This document shows positions 61,650-64,000 of a stretch of DNA of 64,000 nt, one piece after another. The stretch comes from an uncultured archaeon. Lineage in GTDB: Archaea > Thermoplasmatota > Thermoplasmata > Thermoplasmatales > Thermoplasmataceae. The position numbers and the translations under genes were made by a program. The notes under the pieces were generated by a model that was not told the DNA's origin, searched no databases, and saw only the letters and a list, made by a program, of their open reading frames with translations. Every line of letters begins with the position of its first letter. Position 1 is the stretch's first letter. Where the stretch lies: NCBI GenBank assembly GCA_000965745.1, contig CP009479.1, forward strand, positions 1,746,457 to 1,810,456, in the 5' to 3' direction.

Positions 61650-61892
61650 AACTGGAAATATCTTCCACAACTCTTCCATAACTAGTTGAGTCACTTATTG
61701 ACTATCAGAGCCTTTTCGTATTAAAATCTTTACATCGACTGCAGGCGAAATTTTTGTCTAGACACGTTGAAAACTGCGGTTTCCCGTGAAATTTTTTTTC
61801 TTCATGAAGCCGTGTTTATCTGATTCCCACATTATTAGCCTTTCTATTTTGATATTTTTAATAGTTTTGAAGCACTACCACAGGGAGGATAA

Positions 61893-62624
61893 TTGGCTGG
61901 GACTGGTCCAAAAGGGGAATTTTTCATAACCGGAAGGTTGGGTTCCAAGGATGATCAATTCAGGGGATCTTTTTCGGGAGACGGTGAGGTTGGCAGGTAC
62001 GCCTTTGCAACTGCCTATCCTGATCAGCCGTTATCCGGGAAATGGGCTGAATCACTGGTGAGGTCATTCATCGGTTTCGAATACCCTGTGGAAAATAGCA
62101 TTGATTTGGTAAAGGAGTTCCTCTCAGAGTCCAGGAAGATGTGGCTTGAATTACTGGACTGGGGCAACCTTAAATGGTATATCAGAAACAAATCAATGGA
62201 TGGTGTTTATTCTTCCTTCTCCGGACTTTCAGTTGCATCCAGGGATGGGTCAATCGAATGCAGGGGGTTTTCTTCAGGCTTTGACAGTTTTTTTGCCCTG
62301 GGCCCGTCAGATAAGATTTCCCGGATTGATTCTGCTGGCTCAGCACCCGATATTCACGAATTCTGGAGTGGCTATCCTTCTTCAGCTTCACCTGTGTACA
62401 GGTGGGATGTTCCCCAGAATGTCTTTTTTAAGTGGATTGTCCCCATAGATTCACGTATGGTCCTTGTAACCCCCAACGTATCGAGGTGGATCCTGAAAAA
62501 TCCCGAAGTTAACCTGGTCACTGTCGTTAATAACAGCGACCCGGGAGTCCTGGTAAGGAATAAGATGAAGTCGGGGGATATAGATAACGCCGAATCAGTG
62601 GTTCTCCTTCTTGAAAGGCGATAG
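61893..62624 (+). CDS. Possible degenerate PP2C-like protein, unknown
   Basis: 243 residues from a TTG with an SD GGGAGG (61883-61888) five bases upstream. No family is certain. The layout is reminiscent of PP2C phosphatases: an early FATAYPDQPLSGKWAESLVR, a central GFDSFFALGPSDKISRI, MVLVTPNVSRWILKN where PP2C has its TDG strand, and a final KSGDIDNAESVVLLLER resembling the DN-x-T ending. The metal-binding Asp residues are not conserved, so it would be a pseudophosphatase. Divergent from the actin-like gene with 257 bases between starts. Confidence 0.5.
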   Translation: MAGTGPKGEFFITGRLGSKDDQFRGSFSGDGEVGRYAFATAYPDQPLSGKWAESLVRSFIGFEYPVENSIDLVKEFLSESRKMWLELLDWGNLKWYIRNKSMDGVYSSFSGLSVASRDGSIECRGFSSGFDSFFALGPSDKISRIDSAGSAPDIHEFWSGYPSSASPVYRWDVPQNVFFKWIVPIDSRMVLVTPNVSRWILKNPEVNLVTVVNNSDPGVLVRNKMKSGDIDNAESVVLLLERR

Positions 62625-62633
62625 TTAGAGCCC

Positions 62634-64000
62634 TCAGAACCTGCTTCTCACCGCGTTCAATATGGAAATTGCGTCCACTATTTCCTGAATTACCGCTCCG
62701 ACTGCAGGCTCAATATACCCAACGGATGCAATAATCATGAAGAATATGCTTAACCCCATCCCGGCGAATATACTCTGTTTCACAATGTCAAGAGTTCTTC
62801 TTCCTATCTTTATGGCATCGCCAACCTTCAGGACGTCGTCCACAGATATTATGACGTCGGCAGTTTCAGAAGAGATCTCCGACCCCTTTGCCCCCATGGC
62901 TATCCCCACTGTGGCAGATGCCAGCGCAGGAGCATCATTAATTCCGTCACCAACCATAACAACCGACAGTCCATCTTCAAGGGACCTTCTGACATAATTG
63001 GTCTTGTCCTCAGGCTTCAGGTCTGCCTTGTAATCTGATATCCCGGCCTCGCGCGAGATCCTGAAGGCGTTTTGCTCATTATCCCCTGTAAGCAGAACCG
63101 TCTTAGTTATTCCGGCTTTCTTCAGATCCAGGATCATGTTTTTCACCCCGCCCCTCAGCAAATCTGAAAAGAGGATCATCCCCGCAAGGCTGCGGCCAAC
63201 AGAAATGAAGCTTGCAACCATCTCCCTGTTCTCAGCCATTATGTCCTCTATGACCGATAGTTTTCCATAATCGGGTGCAAGCTCCATGCAGTATGTGAGA
63301 GTGCCAACACGCACTATTTCTCCGTCCACTTCCGCCTGTGTCCCCATTCCCGGGGATTCTAGAAAATTTTCAGGAAGGGGGAGGTCACCGACCCTTTCCC
63401 TTGCATAATCAGTTATCTCAACCGCAAGGGGGTGTGAGGAAAAGCTCTCTGCTATACCAATTATCCTGATAAGATCGACCTCATGATATTTGTCTATAGG
63501 CATTATCCTGTTTATGACAGGTTTACCGTGAGTCAGTGTTCCAGTCTTGTCGAATATGACAGTATCGCATCTTCCGAGCTCTTCAAGCGGTGTCCCTCCT
63601 TTGATTATAATTCCTTTTTCTGCTGCCTTGTTAAGTCCTCCCATCATGCCAATTGGTGTGGCAAGGATCAGGGGGCAAGGAGTAGCGACAACCAGGACAG
63701 ACAATATGGTGAGTGTTTCTCCGGTAATAAGCCAGCCGATAAATGCAACAGAAAGAGTGACTGGAATCAGCAGTGCACCATACCTGTCTGCTATCCTCTG
63801 CACGGGTGCCCGGTCCTGCTGAGCCTGTTTGACAAGCTCAACTATTCTTGAGTACTCGCTTTCACCGCTCGTCCTGTCAGCCCTTATCTCTAGAGTGCGT
63901 GAAATGTTGATTGTTCCGCTCATAACCGTGTCGCCCCTCTCCTTTACAACCGGCATGGGTTCGCCGGTGATCGATGATTCATCGACTTCAGAGTACCCAC
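62634..64000 (-). CDS. Heavy-metal P-type ATPase (P1B), N-terminus beyond the window
   Basis: Metal-exporting ATPase; 455 codons here, reading past the window edge (the true start lies outside). The actuator motif DESSITGEP is split by the edge region, followed by MPVVKERGDTVMSGT. Transmembrane motif ATPCPLILATP has Thr-Pro-Cys in place of the usual Cys-Pro-Cys, indicating a P1B group different from Cu(I) pumps. Phosphorylation site DKTGTLTHG, HP motif SSHPLAVEI, nucleotide site GDNEQNAFRIS and hinge GDGINDAPAL are all present. C-terminus lacks a metal-binding domain. Metal not determined. Confidence 0.88.
   Translation of the reverse strand, partial: GYSEVDESSITGEPMPVVKERGDTVMSGTINISRTLEIRADRTSGESEYSRIVELVKQAQQDRAPVQRIADRYGALLIPVTLSVAFIGWLITGETLTILSVLVVATPCPLILATPIGMMGGLNKAAEKGIIIKGGTPLEELGRCDTVIFDKTGTLTHGKPVINRIMPIDKYHEVDLIRIIGIAESFSSHPLAVEITDYARERVGDLPLPENFLESPGMGTQAEVDGEIVRVGTLTYCMELAPDYGKLSVIEDIMAENREMVASFISVGRSLAGMILFSDLLRGGVKNMILDLKKAGITKTVLLTGDNEQNAFRISREAGISDYKADLKPEDKTNYVRRSLEDGLSVVMVGDGINDAPALASATVGIAMGAKGSEISSETADVIISVDDVLKVGDAIKIGRRTLDIVKQSIFAGMGLSIFFMIIASVGYIEPAVGAVIQEIVDAISILNAVRSRF

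Noticed and set aside
1-64000. CRISPR arrays
   Set aside because: No regularly spaced repeats of 24-40 bases were seen; the only direct repeats are the IS target duplication and two CATGGTTATAC copies.

Overview
The window reads as chromosomal DNA of an archaeon, most probably a Thermoplasmata (Thermoplasma/Ferroplasma/Cuniculiplasma-type acidophile). Reasons: many genes have a TATA-like box centred 24-30 bases upstream of an ATG, GTG or TTG start, as expected for leaderless archaeal transcripts; the signal peptidase has a Ser-His (ER/archaeal) rather than Ser-Lys active site; there is an actin-like gene that by memory closely resembles Thermoplasma acidophilum Ta0583; and the exported solute-binding protein carries more than twenty N-x-S/T sequons. 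No rRNA, tRNA or CRISPR array was recognised. The assignment is inference; no search was run.

Layout. (1) 1-11 kb: nitrogen/peptide scavenging: GtrA-like protein, amidase, large membrane-anchored peptide-binding protein, M20 amidohydrolase, an M24 (creatinase-type) enzyme that has lost most metal ligands, and an ATP-dependent hydantoinase/oxoprolinase pair hyuB-hyuA. (2) 11-42.7 kb: a surface-glycan island with four GT4 and seven intact GT2 glycosyltransferases plus one truncated, FkbM methyltransferase, acyltransferase, several SDR epimerases, heptose genes (gmhA, hddA), rmlA/C/D, UDP-galactopyranose mutase-like enzyme, a flippase, a DUF2079 membrane protein, and a PAPS-reductase/CysD-like enzyme coupled to an alkaline-phosphatase-superfamily enzyme. 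Genes switch strand repeatedly and many have their own promoter. An IS481-type element sits in the last codon of one glycosyltransferase and an IS3-type element has truncated another. (3) 42.7-53.3 kb: a mobile/toxin-antitoxin island: IS3, decayed Fic/Doc toxin with a tiny partner, TnpB tail, an enolase-phosphatase gene, IS256, a frameshifted AbiE-type module, a zinc-ribbon membrane protein, a second AbiE-type module in opposite gene order, and a HEPN-MNT pair. (4) 53.4-64 kb: core-like genes: PolX DNA polymerase, three tandem paralogous secreted proteins with a nearby signal peptidase, membrane proteins, a ribbon-helix-helix-like protein, the actin-like gene, a divergent PP2C-like protein and the C-terminal two thirds of a heavy-metal P-type ATPase that runs off the window.

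How it fits together. Region 1 probably imports peptides and hydrolyses amide/hydantoin-type compounds. Region 2 supplies activated sugars, assembles a lipid-linked glycan and flips it outward; the target could be N-glycoproteins such as the sequon-rich binding protein, but no oligosaccharyltransferase, RmlB, GmhB or HddC is present here. Region 3 is the accessory edge of the glycan island. In region 4 the three secreted paralogs beside a signal peptidase resemble the layout of fibre (TasA/archaeal bundling pilus) loci, and actin plus a ribbon-helix-helix protein resembles a ParM/ParR pair; both are hypotheses and are the most interesting leads in the window.
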